From an uncultured Alistipes sp. (lineage in GTDB: Bacteria; Bacteroidota; Bacteroidia; Bacteroidales; Rikenellaceae): 5,137 nt of DNA. The stretch lies in assembly GCA_934754975.1 (NCBI GenBank), contig CAKVKI010000192.1, positions 1 to 5,137 of the forward strand, in the 5' to 3' direction. A program made the translations under genes and the position numbers. Under the pieces are notes generated by a model, which was not told the origin of the DNA, did not search any database, and saw nothing but the letters and a program-made list of their open reading frames with translations. This document shows positions 1-4,709 of this stretch, piece after piece. How positions within the stretch are numbered: the stretch's first letter is position 1; each line of letters opens with the position of its first letter.

Positions 1-634
1 GGTAGGTGCGGTCGGTGATGGCCAGCGTCTCATCGACGTTATGGTCGGTGATGATGACGCCGATGTTCTTGTGTTTGAGCGTCGCCACGATCGACTGGAT
101 GTCCTCCACGGCGATCGGGTCCACGCCCGCGAAAGGTTCGTCGAGCAGGATGAACGCCGGGTTGATGGCCACGGCGCGCGCGATCTCCGTACGGCGGCGT
201 TCGCCGCCCGAGAGCTGGATGCCGAGGCTCTTGCGGACTTTCTGCAGGCGGAACTCCTCGATCAGCGACTCGACGCGCTCGGCCTGGTACTCCTTCGAAT
301 ACTCGGTCATTTCGAGTACGGCGCGGAGGTTGTCCTCGACCGACAGGCGGCGGAAAACCGACGCTTCCTGCGCCAGGTAGCCCACGCCCATCTGTGCGCG
401 TTTGTAGACCGGCTCGTTGGTCAGTTCGGCGACCTGCCCTTCGTCGTTCTCCAGGAAAATGCGTCCTTCGTTGGGTTTGATAAGCCCTACGATCATGTAG
501 AAAGTCGTGGTCTTGCCCGCTCCGTTGGGGCCGAGCAGTCCGACGATTTCGCCCTGATTGACGTCGATCGAAACGTGATCGACGACCGTGCGGGCTTTAT
601 ATTTTTTGACAAGTTCGCTTGTGTATAGGCGCAT
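1..634 (-). CDS. lptB: LPS export ABC transporter ATP-binding protein LptB (C-terminus cut off)
   Basis: Cytoplasmic ATPase of the LptB2FG complex, which extracts lipopolysaccharide from the inner membrane and pushes it along the Lpt bridge to the outer membrane. The visible 211 residues show the ABC ATPase motifs in order: Walker [10 protein letters not shown] (35-43), Q-loop Gln89 in [11 protein letters not shown], signature LSGGE (141-145), Walker B ILLDEP (162-167) and H-loop His198 in ITDHN. The segments [17 protein letters not shown] and [17 protein letters not shown] are typical of LptB rather than of other ABC ATPases. The family is usually about 240-250 residues, so roughly 30-40 are missing beyond base 1. 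The ATG at 634-632 is the only usable start: the in-frame codons upstream run into a TAA at 649-647 with no alternative initiator. An out-of-frame ATG lies at 644. Transcription probably starts from the repeat-borne promoter at 736-767. Confidence 0.96.
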   Translation of the reverse strand, partial: MRLYTSELVKKYKARTVVDHVSIDVNQGEIVGLLGPNGAGKTTTFYMIVGLIKPNEGRIFLENDEGQVAELTNEPVYKRAQMGVGYLAQEASVFRRLSVEDNLRAVLEMTEYSKEYQAERVESLIEEFRLQKVRKSLGIQLSGGERRRTEIARAVAINPAFILLDEPFAGVDPIAVEDIQSIVATLKHKNIGVIITDHNVDETLAITDRTY

Positions 635-667
635 GCTGCAGCATAATTAGGTTTGCAGCCCGTTCAT

Positions 668-690
668 CCCGAAGCGGTTCCGTATTCGGG
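668..690 (-). promoter_or_regulatory. Small hairpin in the lptB leader
   Basis: Inverted repeat CCCGAA (668-673) and TTCGGG (685-690), a 6-bp stem with an 11-nt loop, lies in the roughly 95-nt predicted 5' leader of lptB. It is not followed by a T-run, so it is not a terminator. A role in message stability or translation is possible but is pure inference. Confidence 0.3.
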
Positions 691-722
691 CGGATGAGCC
701 GGAATGGGGAAGCTGCGGGCCG

Positions 723-836
723 GGGGCTGTCGCAACAAAGGTATATAAAGTAGGTAAAAACTCCAAACCGCAGGACGATAATTCTGTCCGGAAAAGGGAC
801 GAAGTCCGGAAATTGCCGCGGACAGGTGCGAAAAGG
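723..836 (-). repeat. Dispersed promoter-bearing repeat, copy 1
   Basis: Aligns with 1813-1956. The leading block (727-787) matches the other copy at about 52 of 61 positions, including an identical 18-base run from CTGTCGCAAC onward. Shared landmarks on the plus strand, in order, are CTGTCGCAACAAAGGTAT, CTCCAAACC, CGATAATTCT, a CCGGAAA-type run, a GGAC-GAA-GTCC hairpin and GCGAAAAGG. Read on the minus strand this is a terminator-like tail, then a hairpin, then the promoter of lptB. Unlike copy 2 it lacks the 21-bp tandem duplication. No transposase or target-site duplication is visible, so how it spread is unknown. Confidence 0.75.
736..767 (-). promoter_or_regulatory. Bacteroidota-type promoter of lptB
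   Basis: On the minus strand, TTTG (767-764) is followed after exactly 20 nt by TACCTTTG (743-736). This matches the published consensus for the primary sigma factor of Bacteroidota, TTTG and TAnnTTTG. Transcription would start near 729 and run left into lptB, giving a leader of about 95 nt. Boxes and spacing are the same as in the second repeat copy at 1826-1857. Confidence 0.75.
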
Positions 837-854
837 TTCCGAACGGCCGCGGAA
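831..854 (-). terminator. Weak terminator-like hairpin downstream of the lipoprotein gene
   Basis: Read leftward on the minus strand, a 5-bp stem TTCCG/CGGAA (854-850 with 841-837) with an 8-nt loop is followed by CC and TTTT. It sits where the much stronger terminator sits relative to repeat copy 2, about 190 bp beyond the stop of the lipoprotein gene. The short stem makes termination uncertain. Confidence 0.3.
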
Positions 855-869
855 ATGTTCCTCCCGGCT

Positions 870-893
870 GGGGATGCAGGGCGGTGGGAGGGG
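870..893 (+). other. G-quadruplex-like G-run cluster
   Basis: Four G-runs (870-873, 879-881, 886-888, 890-893) are separated by loops of 5, 4 and 1 bases, which meets the simple rule of four runs of three or more G with loops of 1-7. It lies on the plus strand in the gene-free stretch between the lipoprotein gene and lptB, upstream of the lptB promoter. Folding is not shown by sequence alone. Confidence 0.4.
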
Positions 894-906
894 GCTGCTG
901 GCTGTT

Positions 907-940
907 GGCCTGCTGTGCGGCCTGCTGTGCGGCCTGCTGT
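907..940 (+). repeat. 12-bp tandem repeat, nearly three units
   Basis: The unit GGCCTGCTGTGC occurs at 907-918 and 919-930, and the first ten bases recur at 931-940. A degenerate GCTGCTGGCTG run precedes it. The translated forms in several frames are short Ala/Cys or Ala/Gln repeats without coding character, so I read it as intergenic simple repeat. Together with the G-rich cluster it accounts for the odd composition of 635-1042, where I find no convincing gene. Confidence 0.7.
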
Positions 941-1017
941 TTCCGCGCCCGATGCAGGCTGTATCTCGGTGTGAAAGGCGGCGTTATATCCCCGCAATGG
1001 AGCGATGGCCCGGGACG

Positions 1018-1038
1018 GCGCCGCAAAAGATACGGCGC
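1018..1038 (-). terminator. Possible hairpin just after the lipoprotein gene
   Basis: Inverted repeat GCGCCG (1018-1023) and CGGCGC (1033-1038) with a 9-nt loop starts 5 bases beyond the stop codon. No T-run follows on the minus strand, so it is a poor intrinsic terminator and may only protect the 3' end of the message. Confidence 0.25.
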
Positions 1039-1042
1039 GAAG

Positions 1043-1783
1043 TCACCTGCAGTAAACGAAATCACCCGACCGGCCGCCGGATGTGAAACGATCTTTCCAT
1101 GCGGCGTCGACCACAAAGAAATAACTTTGAAGGTGCGTCGTTTGTTCTCCTGAGCGGATGTCGGTCAGTTCGCCTGCCTCGTTGCGCTCCAGTTCGATTT
1201 TTAGGACGTTGCTTTCGTCGGTGGTGACGACTGCGTACTCGAGCGTCCGATCCTCGAGCGTCCATGTATAGAGGTCGAAATCGGACTTGGCGAACGACTC
1301 CACGGCATGTACCGGCTCGCCGTAGCGTTTCTTGAGCCGTGCGATGAAATCGTCGTTTTCGGCTGGTGTGAGTTCGTCGATACACCCGCCCACCGCAAAA
1401 ATACGGCCGTCTGATGTCGTGGCAAAACTGGCGGCGTTGAATGTCCGGCCCGCCATGCTCAGGTATTCATCGGTCCAGCAGCGCGAGGTGTGTTTGTATT
1501 CGACCCACAGGAATTCGTCCGTGTAGAAGTCGCGGCGCGTGTCTTTGGAGTATATATTCTCTCCGGCTCCGGAATCGGCAGACGGAACCTGATAACAGTC
1601 GTCGTATTTGGGATGTTTGTAGCGTTCGGGCAATATTTCGGAAATGGAAGTCGAGAAGTCGAAATCGTCGAGTTCGATTGTCCTCTCGCCCAGCGGACCG
1701 GGCTTGGAGGCGCAGGCGGGGAGTTGGAGGCCGGCAAATAAGATCATAGTGAGAACGATGTAAGAGTGATAATGTTTTTTCAT
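1043..1783 (-). CDS. Predicted lipoprotein of unknown function
   Basis: 246 residues; I do not recognise the family. The N-terminus is a lipoprotein signal: basic MKKH, a hydrophobic stretch about 9-20, then LPAC with the lipidation Cys at position 24. Proline before the Ala-Cys is not the commonest lipobox. The residues after the Cys (ASKPG) lack the acidic surface-export signal described for Bacteroidota, so a periplasm-facing position is more likely than the cell surface. The mature part is acidic and aromatic-rich with four further cysteines (63, 102, 134, 245). Residues 146-197 follow a pattern seen in many small envelope proteins: LKKRYGEP, then Y-TW, then alternating beta-like strands ending in LKIEL. 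No catalytic motif is visible. It is probably its own transcription unit, driven by the repeat promoter at 1826-1857, with a leader of about 35 nt and an A/T-rich ribosome entry region. Confidence 0.82.
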   Translation of the reverse strand: MKKHYHSYIVLTMILFAGLQLPACASKPGPLGERTIELDDFDFSTSISEILPERYKHPKYDDCYQVPSADSGAGENIYSKDTRRDFYTDEFLWVEYKHTSRCWTDEYLSMAGRTFNAASFATTSDGRIFAVGGCIDELTPAENDDFIARLKKRYGEPVHAVESFAKSDFDLYTWTLEDRTLEYAVVTTDESNVLKIELERNEAGELTDIRSGEQTTHLQSYFFVVDAAWKDRFTSGGRSGDFVYCR

Positions 1784-1825
1784 TTCGGTTATTCTTTATG
1801 TGGACGCATGCTGGGACTGTCGCAA

Positions 1826-1857
1826 CAAAGGTATGTAATGCAGGCTAAAGCTCCAAA
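1826..1857 (-). promoter_or_regulatory. Bacteroidota-type promoter of the lipoprotein gene
   Basis: On the minus strand TTTG (1857-1854), a 20-nt spacer, then TACCTTTG (1833-1826). The predicted start near 1819 leaves a leader of about 35 nt before the ATG at 1783. The boxes are identical to those in front of lptB, while the spacer has several substitutions, which suggests the boxes are maintained by selection or that the copies are fairly recent. Confidence 0.75.
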
Positions 1858-1859
1858 CC

Positions 1860-1901
1860 ACAGGGCGATAATTCTTTACTACAGGGCGATAATTCTTTCC
1901 C
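1860..1901 (-). repeat. 21-bp tandem duplication upstream of the promoter
   Basis: Units 1860-1880 and 1881-1901 agree at 18 of 21 positions; both begin ACAGGGCGATAATTCTTT. The duplicated block lies directly upstream of the TTTG box of the lipoprotein promoter. Copy 1 of the repeat has one unit only. Confidence 0.85.
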
Positions 1902-1950
1902 GGAAAGGGCGAAGCCCGAAGCCCGGAATCTGCCTCCCCCGACAGACGCG

Positions 1951-1980
1951 AAAAGGCCGGGAACAGCGATGTCCCCGGCC
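1951..1980 (-). terminator. Intrinsic terminator of the porin-propeller unit
   Basis: On the minus strand a GC-rich stem, GGCCGGGGA (1980-1972) pairing with TTCCCGGCC (1963-1955) including one G-T pair, encloses an 8-nt loop and is followed at once by TTTT (1954-1951). It begins 24 bases beyond the stop of the propeller gene, where a rho-independent terminator is expected. It also insulates that unit from the promoter repeat next to it. Confidence 0.8.
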
Positions 1981-2004
1981 CGTTGCTTGTCGCGGCGAAG
2001 CCCG

Positions 2005-2901
2005 TCAGCGGATCTTCTCGTACACGTATAGTTCGTGGATTTCGCCCGTGTAACCCTCCTCTTCGAAGGGACCTTTGGGCATGCCGAGAATGATCTGCAC
2101 GCCGCGGTTGTTTAGCACCACAAGGTCGTCGTTGGTCGGATCGACCGAGAGTCCCTCGATTTCGCCCGTGCGCTTGAAGTCGTTCATCTCGCGGAACAGG
2201 CGCAGCGTACCTGCCTTGGCGCCGGCGGCCTGGCCGTCCCGGATGCCCGTATAGGGAACTTCGCTGATGTCGGCGGCATAGATGCAGTCGGGAATCTGGT
2301 AGGTCGATTCGCCGTCGTCGGCCGTGAAGAGCATGGTGTTGTCGGCGATGAAGATGCCCTGGCACCAGTAGGGGGTGGGGCGGCACTGCATTTTGGTATA
2401 GTATTTACCCGTTTCGAGGCTGTAGCAGTAGACGTAGCGGCTGTCCACCCAGTCCGACATCCAGACCATGTTGCGGGCGCGGTCCACGGCCAGTCCCGAC
2501 ACCTCGACCTGTCCCGATGCCGGTTCCCATTCGAGACTGCGCTTGAAGGTCAGCGTTCCGGCGTCGTAAACGGCGATCTGGATGTTGCGGCCGCGGCCGT
2601 CCTCGAAGATTTCGATGCCGCAGTAGAGTTCGCCGTTCCAGACGTCGATGTCGCCGAAGTGGTTGGCTTCGTGCTTGAGTCCCTTGAACGGCTTGTCGTT
2701 CTTCAGGACCAGGTTGCCCTTCTTGTCGTACTTGTACAGGACTTTGGAGTCGGAGACATAGTAGTAGTCTTCGTCGATGGCGATGCCCTGGCGGCCCTCG
2801 ACGGGAATCACCGCTTTGAGACGGTACTCTTCGCCCAGATGCTGGGCCTGTGCTGCGAACGCAGCGACCAATACGCTGCAGAGGATAATGAGTTTACGCA
2901 T
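2005..2901 (-). CDS. Secreted beta-propeller-like protein
   Basis: 298 residues with a clear type I signal peptide (MRKLIILCSVLVAAFAAQA, likely cut after Ala19). The mature part shows recurring strand motifs at roughly blade spacing: QGIAID (38-43), HFGDIDV (81-87), VSGLAVD (134-140), CQGIFI (180-185) and IEGLSVD (248-254), with YVYCYSLETGKYY-like strands between. This resembles five- or six-bladed propellers of the SMP-30/NHL, SdiA-regulated or phytase-like esterase type. I cannot say which, and I see no firm metal-site or catalytic signature. It probably acts in the periplasm or is secreted. The ATG lies 42 bp after the porin stop with no promoter in the gap, so the two are likely co-transcribed, and a strong terminator follows. 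Function in or beside porin-mediated uptake is inferred from position only. Confidence 0.85.
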   Translation of the reverse strand: MRKLIILCSVLVAAFAAQAQHLGEEYRLKAVIPVEGRQGIAIDEDYYYVSDSKVLYKYDKKGNLVLKNDKPFKGLKHEANHFGDIDVWNGELYCGIEIFEDGRGRNIQIAVYDAGTLTFKRSLEWEPASGQVEVSGLAVDRARNMVWMSDWVDSRYVYCYSLETGKYYTKMQCRPTPYWCQGIFIADNTMLFTADDGESTYQIPDCIYAADISEVPYTGIRDGQAAGAKAGTLRLFREMNDFKRTGEIEGLSVDPTNDDLVVLNNRGVQIILGMPKGPFEEEGYTGEIHELYVYEKIR

Positions 2902-2943
2902 AATATTAAGTTTTCAGGTTAGCTGTCCGTTTGCCGGGGCGTG

Positions 2944-4161
2944 TCAGAAAAATCCGATCAGCGCTACCTCGAAGGTATTGCTGTTTTTGGCTCCTGCGGC
3001 CGAATATTTCGAAAACGTCCAGGCGGCCTGCGCTTTCAGGTGCGGAATGGGCATGTAGAGGAAGCCCACCAGGAAGTCCTGCTGCTTGCCGACGGAATTG
3101 GGCAGGAAGGTGTTCTGCTTGCCGTTGAAAACGTCGTAGCGGACTACGGGCATGTATTTACCCTTGAATTTGTAGCCTGCGATGGCGTAGTACATCTGTT
3201 CGTCGACCTTGCCGCGGGCTTTTTCCCCGGTCTGCTTGTCGGTGTAGGCCGTACTTGCCCCCGTGTGCGCATACTCGGCCCGCAGGAGGATATGCTCGCT
3301 GTCGTACCAGAAGCCGGCGGCATAGCGCGTCATGGGGATGTAGTCCTTCGAAATCGAGGTGTTGGTGTATTCGCCCCAGTTTACCGATCCTGAGACGCGC
3401 AGGTCTTTGATCGGAAAGACCGAGAGGCGCGCCACGATGTCTTTGGACTTGTTGTCGTCCGGGCGGTTCATCTGCGATCCGTTGAAGACGGCGAGGTTGT
3501 AGGTGAGCATGTCCCAGCCTTCGCGGTGCAGGAACGAGCCTGTGGCCTGCAGTCCGCAGTCGCGGCCGTAGCTGTTGAAGCCCGAGACGGCGTTGCGGCA
3601 GACCATTTTGAGAATGGCGTGCGAAAAATTGGGCACTTCGAGCGTGCCGGGCGAGATGTCGTAGTTTTCGATGGTCAGCGGAATCGGGAACTGTCCGGCC
3701 CAGATGTGTATCTGGGGGCGGATTTTGGCCCGCAGGTACATGTCCTGGATCGAAATGAGGGCTTTGCCCTGCTGGTCCGCCGAGCTGGAGAAACCTTCGA
3801 GCTGCATTTTGTAGTCGAACGTTCTGGAGATGTCGCCCGTCATAATCAGGCGCAGGCGCTTGACGTTGAACGACGACGAACTTTTGCCGTCCACGCCCCC
3901 GACGTTGGTCTGGTAGGTGTAGCCGACCTGGGCATAACCCGAAAACTTGGGCAGGGCGGCGAGGATTTTCTCGAACCGGGTGACTTTCTTCGAGACCTCT
4001 TCCAGCTCGGCGGTCTGGGAAGCGGTCGTTTCCGGGACGGGGGTTTCCGCTGCGGTTTGCGCAGGCGGCGTATTCGTTTGCGCACTGTTTTGCGCAGCCG
4101 TTGCGGCCGGGATCGTCAGTGCGGCACAGAGGGCACATAAAAAGAAGAGGCGTTTTCTCAT
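2944..4161 (-). CDS. Phosphate-selective porin O/P family outer-membrane protein
   Basis: 405 residues from the ATG at 4161-4159. A TTG two codons earlier is possible but less likely, because the ATG starts directly on a normal signal peptide, MRKRLFFLCALCAALTIPAATAA, cut after about Ala23. Then come a Thr/Pro/Ala/Glu-rich linker (24-50), a short helical or coiled-coil piece (51-70) and a beta barrel from KFSGYAQVGYTY (72-83) to the end. Family-typical stretches are FNVKRLRLIMTGDI (98-111) and YLRAKIRPQIHIWAGQFPIPLT (142-163), and the chain ends in ALIGFF with the terminal Phe used in outer-membrane barrel assembly. The length fits the family. It is probably the first gene of a two-gene unit with the propeller gene. 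The family name comes from OprP/OprO; in Bacteroidota the solute is usually not known, and phosphate is not shown here. Confidence 0.92.
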   Translation of the reverse strand: MRKRLFFLCALCAALTIPAATAAQNSAQTNTPPAQTAAETPVPETTASQTAELEEVSKKVTRFEKILAALPKFSGYAQVGYTYQTNVGGVDGKSSSSFNVKRLRLIMTGDISRTFDYKMQLEGFSSSADQQGKALISIQDMYLRAKIRPQIHIWAGQFPIPLTIENYDISPGTLEVPNFSHAILKMVCRNAVSGFNSYGRDCGLQATGSFLHREGWDMLTYNLAVFNGSQMNRPDDNKSKDIVARLSVFPIKDLRVSGSVNWGEYTNTSISKDYIPMTRYAAGFWYDSEHILLRAEYAHTGASTAYTDKQTGEKARGKVDEQMYYAIAGYKFKGKYMPVVRYDVFNGKQNTFLPNSVGKQQDFLVGFLYMPIPHLKAQAAWTFSKYSAAGAKNSNTFEVALIGFF

Positions 4162-4188
4162 GTCCAAGTGGTGTGGTTGTTAGTCGGT

Positions 4189-4200
4189 GAATAATTATTC
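4189..4200. promoter_or_regulatory. Perfect 12-bp palindrome in the porin leader
   Basis: GAATAATTATTC reads the same on both strands and lies 28-39 bp upstream of the porin ATG, inside the predicted leader. It could be a protein-binding site or merely A/T-rich chance. Confidence 0.3.
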
Positions 4201-4297
4201 GATTGCCCGGCAGCCGCTCCTTGTCTGTGAAAAAAAATGCAGAGCCGGAGTTGTTGTCTGGAATCTGTCGTCTTTTTTTAGTTTCGTTATTTCCGTC

Positions 4298-4314
4298 TGT
4301 CAATTGACTTGACA
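4298..4314. promoter_or_regulatory. Operator-like inverted repeat at the predicted porin start site
   Basis: TGTCAA (4298-4303) and TTGACA (4309-4314) are 6-bp inverted arms 5 bp apart. The site also contains the perfect palindrome GTCAATTGAC (4299-4308) and a TTGAC direct repeat. It covers the predicted transcription start and touches the second promoter box, a natural place for a repressor. The regulator is unknown; it does not fit the two-half-site pattern of a Pho box. Confidence 0.4.
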
Positions 4315-4344
4315 AAGAAATGAAACTAAATCGAAACATGCAAA
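4313..4344 (-). promoter_or_regulatory. Candidate porin promoter
   Basis: On the minus strand TTTG (4344-4341), a 20-nt spacer, then TTTCTTTG (4320-4313). The spacing equals that of the two repeat promoters. The second box has T in place of the consensus A at its second position. Transcription would begin near 4306 and give a long leader of about 145 nt to the ATG at 4161. Confidence 0.5.
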
Positions 4345-4375
4345 TGTCAGGATGTTTTATTTCGTCCGATATATG

Positions 4376-4416
4376 GCTTTAAAAGTCCATACCCCCCCCC
4401 GAGAATTGCTTTAAAG
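4376..4416 (+). repeat. C9 tract flanked by GCTTTAAAG direct repeats
   Basis: A run of nine C (4392-4400) sits between GCTTTAAAAG (4376-4385) and GCTTTAAAG (4408-4416), whose starts are 32 bp apart. It lies in the divergent region upstream of the porin promoter, about 310 bp before recQ. Long homopolymers slip easily in replication, but this one is outside the recognised promoter boxes. Confidence 0.55.
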
Positions 4417-4458
4417 GGCTATTATGTTGTCTGATTGATTTTTATATTTAGCTGTATG

Positions 4459-4475
4459 CAGGTAATTAATACCTG
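4459..4475. promoter_or_regulatory. Operator-like inverted repeat in the divergent region
   Basis: CAGGTA (4459-4464) and TACCTG (4470-4475) form perfect 6-bp arms around ATTAA. Such a symmetric site of 17 bp suits a dimeric regulator. It lies between the porin and recQ promoters, and its target gene is unclear. Confidence 0.4.
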
Positions 4476-4553
4476 TTTCGGTTGTATTTTTCGGGCGTAT
4501 TTCTATTTCGATATGAAATATTTGGTCGCAATGCGAAACGAATTTTGTTGAAA

Positions 4554-4634
4554 CGGGCCGCAGGCTGAAGCGGCGGGGAGTTCGGATTTTGACCGCTTTC
4601 GGACGCGCTTGCGGCGGGCCGCTGAATTTTTATC
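4554..4634. other. GC-rich island with two short hairpins in A/T-rich spacer
   Basis: Within the A/T-rich spacer before recQ lies a GC-rich block holding GCCGC/GCGGC (4557-4561 with 4570-4574, 8-nt loop) and a compact GCGG-CGGG-CCGC (4611-4622) followed four bases later by TTTTT. GGGCCGC occurs at 4555-4561 and again at 4616-4622. The second hairpin is weakly terminator-like for rightward transcription. No coding frame is convincing here. The rest of 4417-4660 shows nothing I can name apart from the inverted repeat at 4459-4475. Confidence 0.3.
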
Positions 4635-4665
4635 GGGAGATGGTGCGGAATTCCGAATTTTTTGC

Positions 4666-4673
4666 TATCTTTA
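4666..4673 (+). promoter_or_regulatory. Candidate recQ promoter, downstream box
   Basis: TATCTTTA in the context TTTTTTGCTATCTTTACATAAG-like sequence fits the TAnnTTTG box except for its last base, and predicts a start near 4680 with a leader of about 30 nt. At the expected upstream distance only GGTG (4642-4645) is found, so the TTTG box is weak. The palindrome CGGAATTCCG (4646-4655) fills half of the spacer. Confidence 0.5.
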
Positions 4674-4709
4674 CATAAGAATTTGTGATTAAAGAGTAGA
4701 ATCGGCGAA

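Larger units (their letters stand above)
1813..1956 (-). repeat. Dispersed promoter-bearing repeat, copy 2
   Basis: Second copy of the element at 723-836, in the same orientation and 1090 bp away in its promoter part. It is about 30 bp longer, mainly because of a 21-bp tandem duplication at 1860-1901 and a second GAAGCCC (1911-1917 and 1918-1924). Its far end, GCGAAAAGG, forms the base and T-run of the strong terminator at 1951-1980. The element therefore links the end of the propeller gene unit to the start of the lipoprotein gene unit. Confidence 0.75.

Noticed and set aside
41..628. 195-codon open frame opposite lptB
   Set aside because: It is the antisense shadow of a certain ABC ATPase gene in GC-rich DNA and has no domain or start signal of its own.
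664..1116. Open frames on both strands in the 635-1042 stretch, such as a 150-codon minus-strand frame with AAQQ repeats
   Set aside because: The apparent protein repeats come from the 12-bp DNA tandem repeat. The frames cross the promoter repeat and the end of the lipoprotein gene.
1813..1956. CRISPR array or insertion sequence made from the repeat copies
   Set aside because: There are only two copies 1.1 kb apart plus one tandem duplication, with no regular spacers, no transposase, no terminal inverted repeats and no target duplications.
3526..4140. 204-codon plus-strand open frame opposite the porin gene
   Set aside because: Antisense shadow; no recognisable motif and no promoter or start context.
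4230..4280. A8 and T7 runs in the porin leader as a terminator or attenuator
   Set aside because: No stable stem directly precedes either run on the strand where it would matter.
4297..4314. Pho box before the porin gene
   Set aside because: CTGTCAA fits one half-site, but the segment 11 bp later (CTTGACA) does not fit the second, so a PhoB site is not supported.
3158..4339. 393-codon open frame on the minus strand overlapping the porin gene
   Set aside because: It is an alternative frame of the porin gene with a composition dominated by Arg, Pro and His, typical of a shadow in GC-rich coding DNA.
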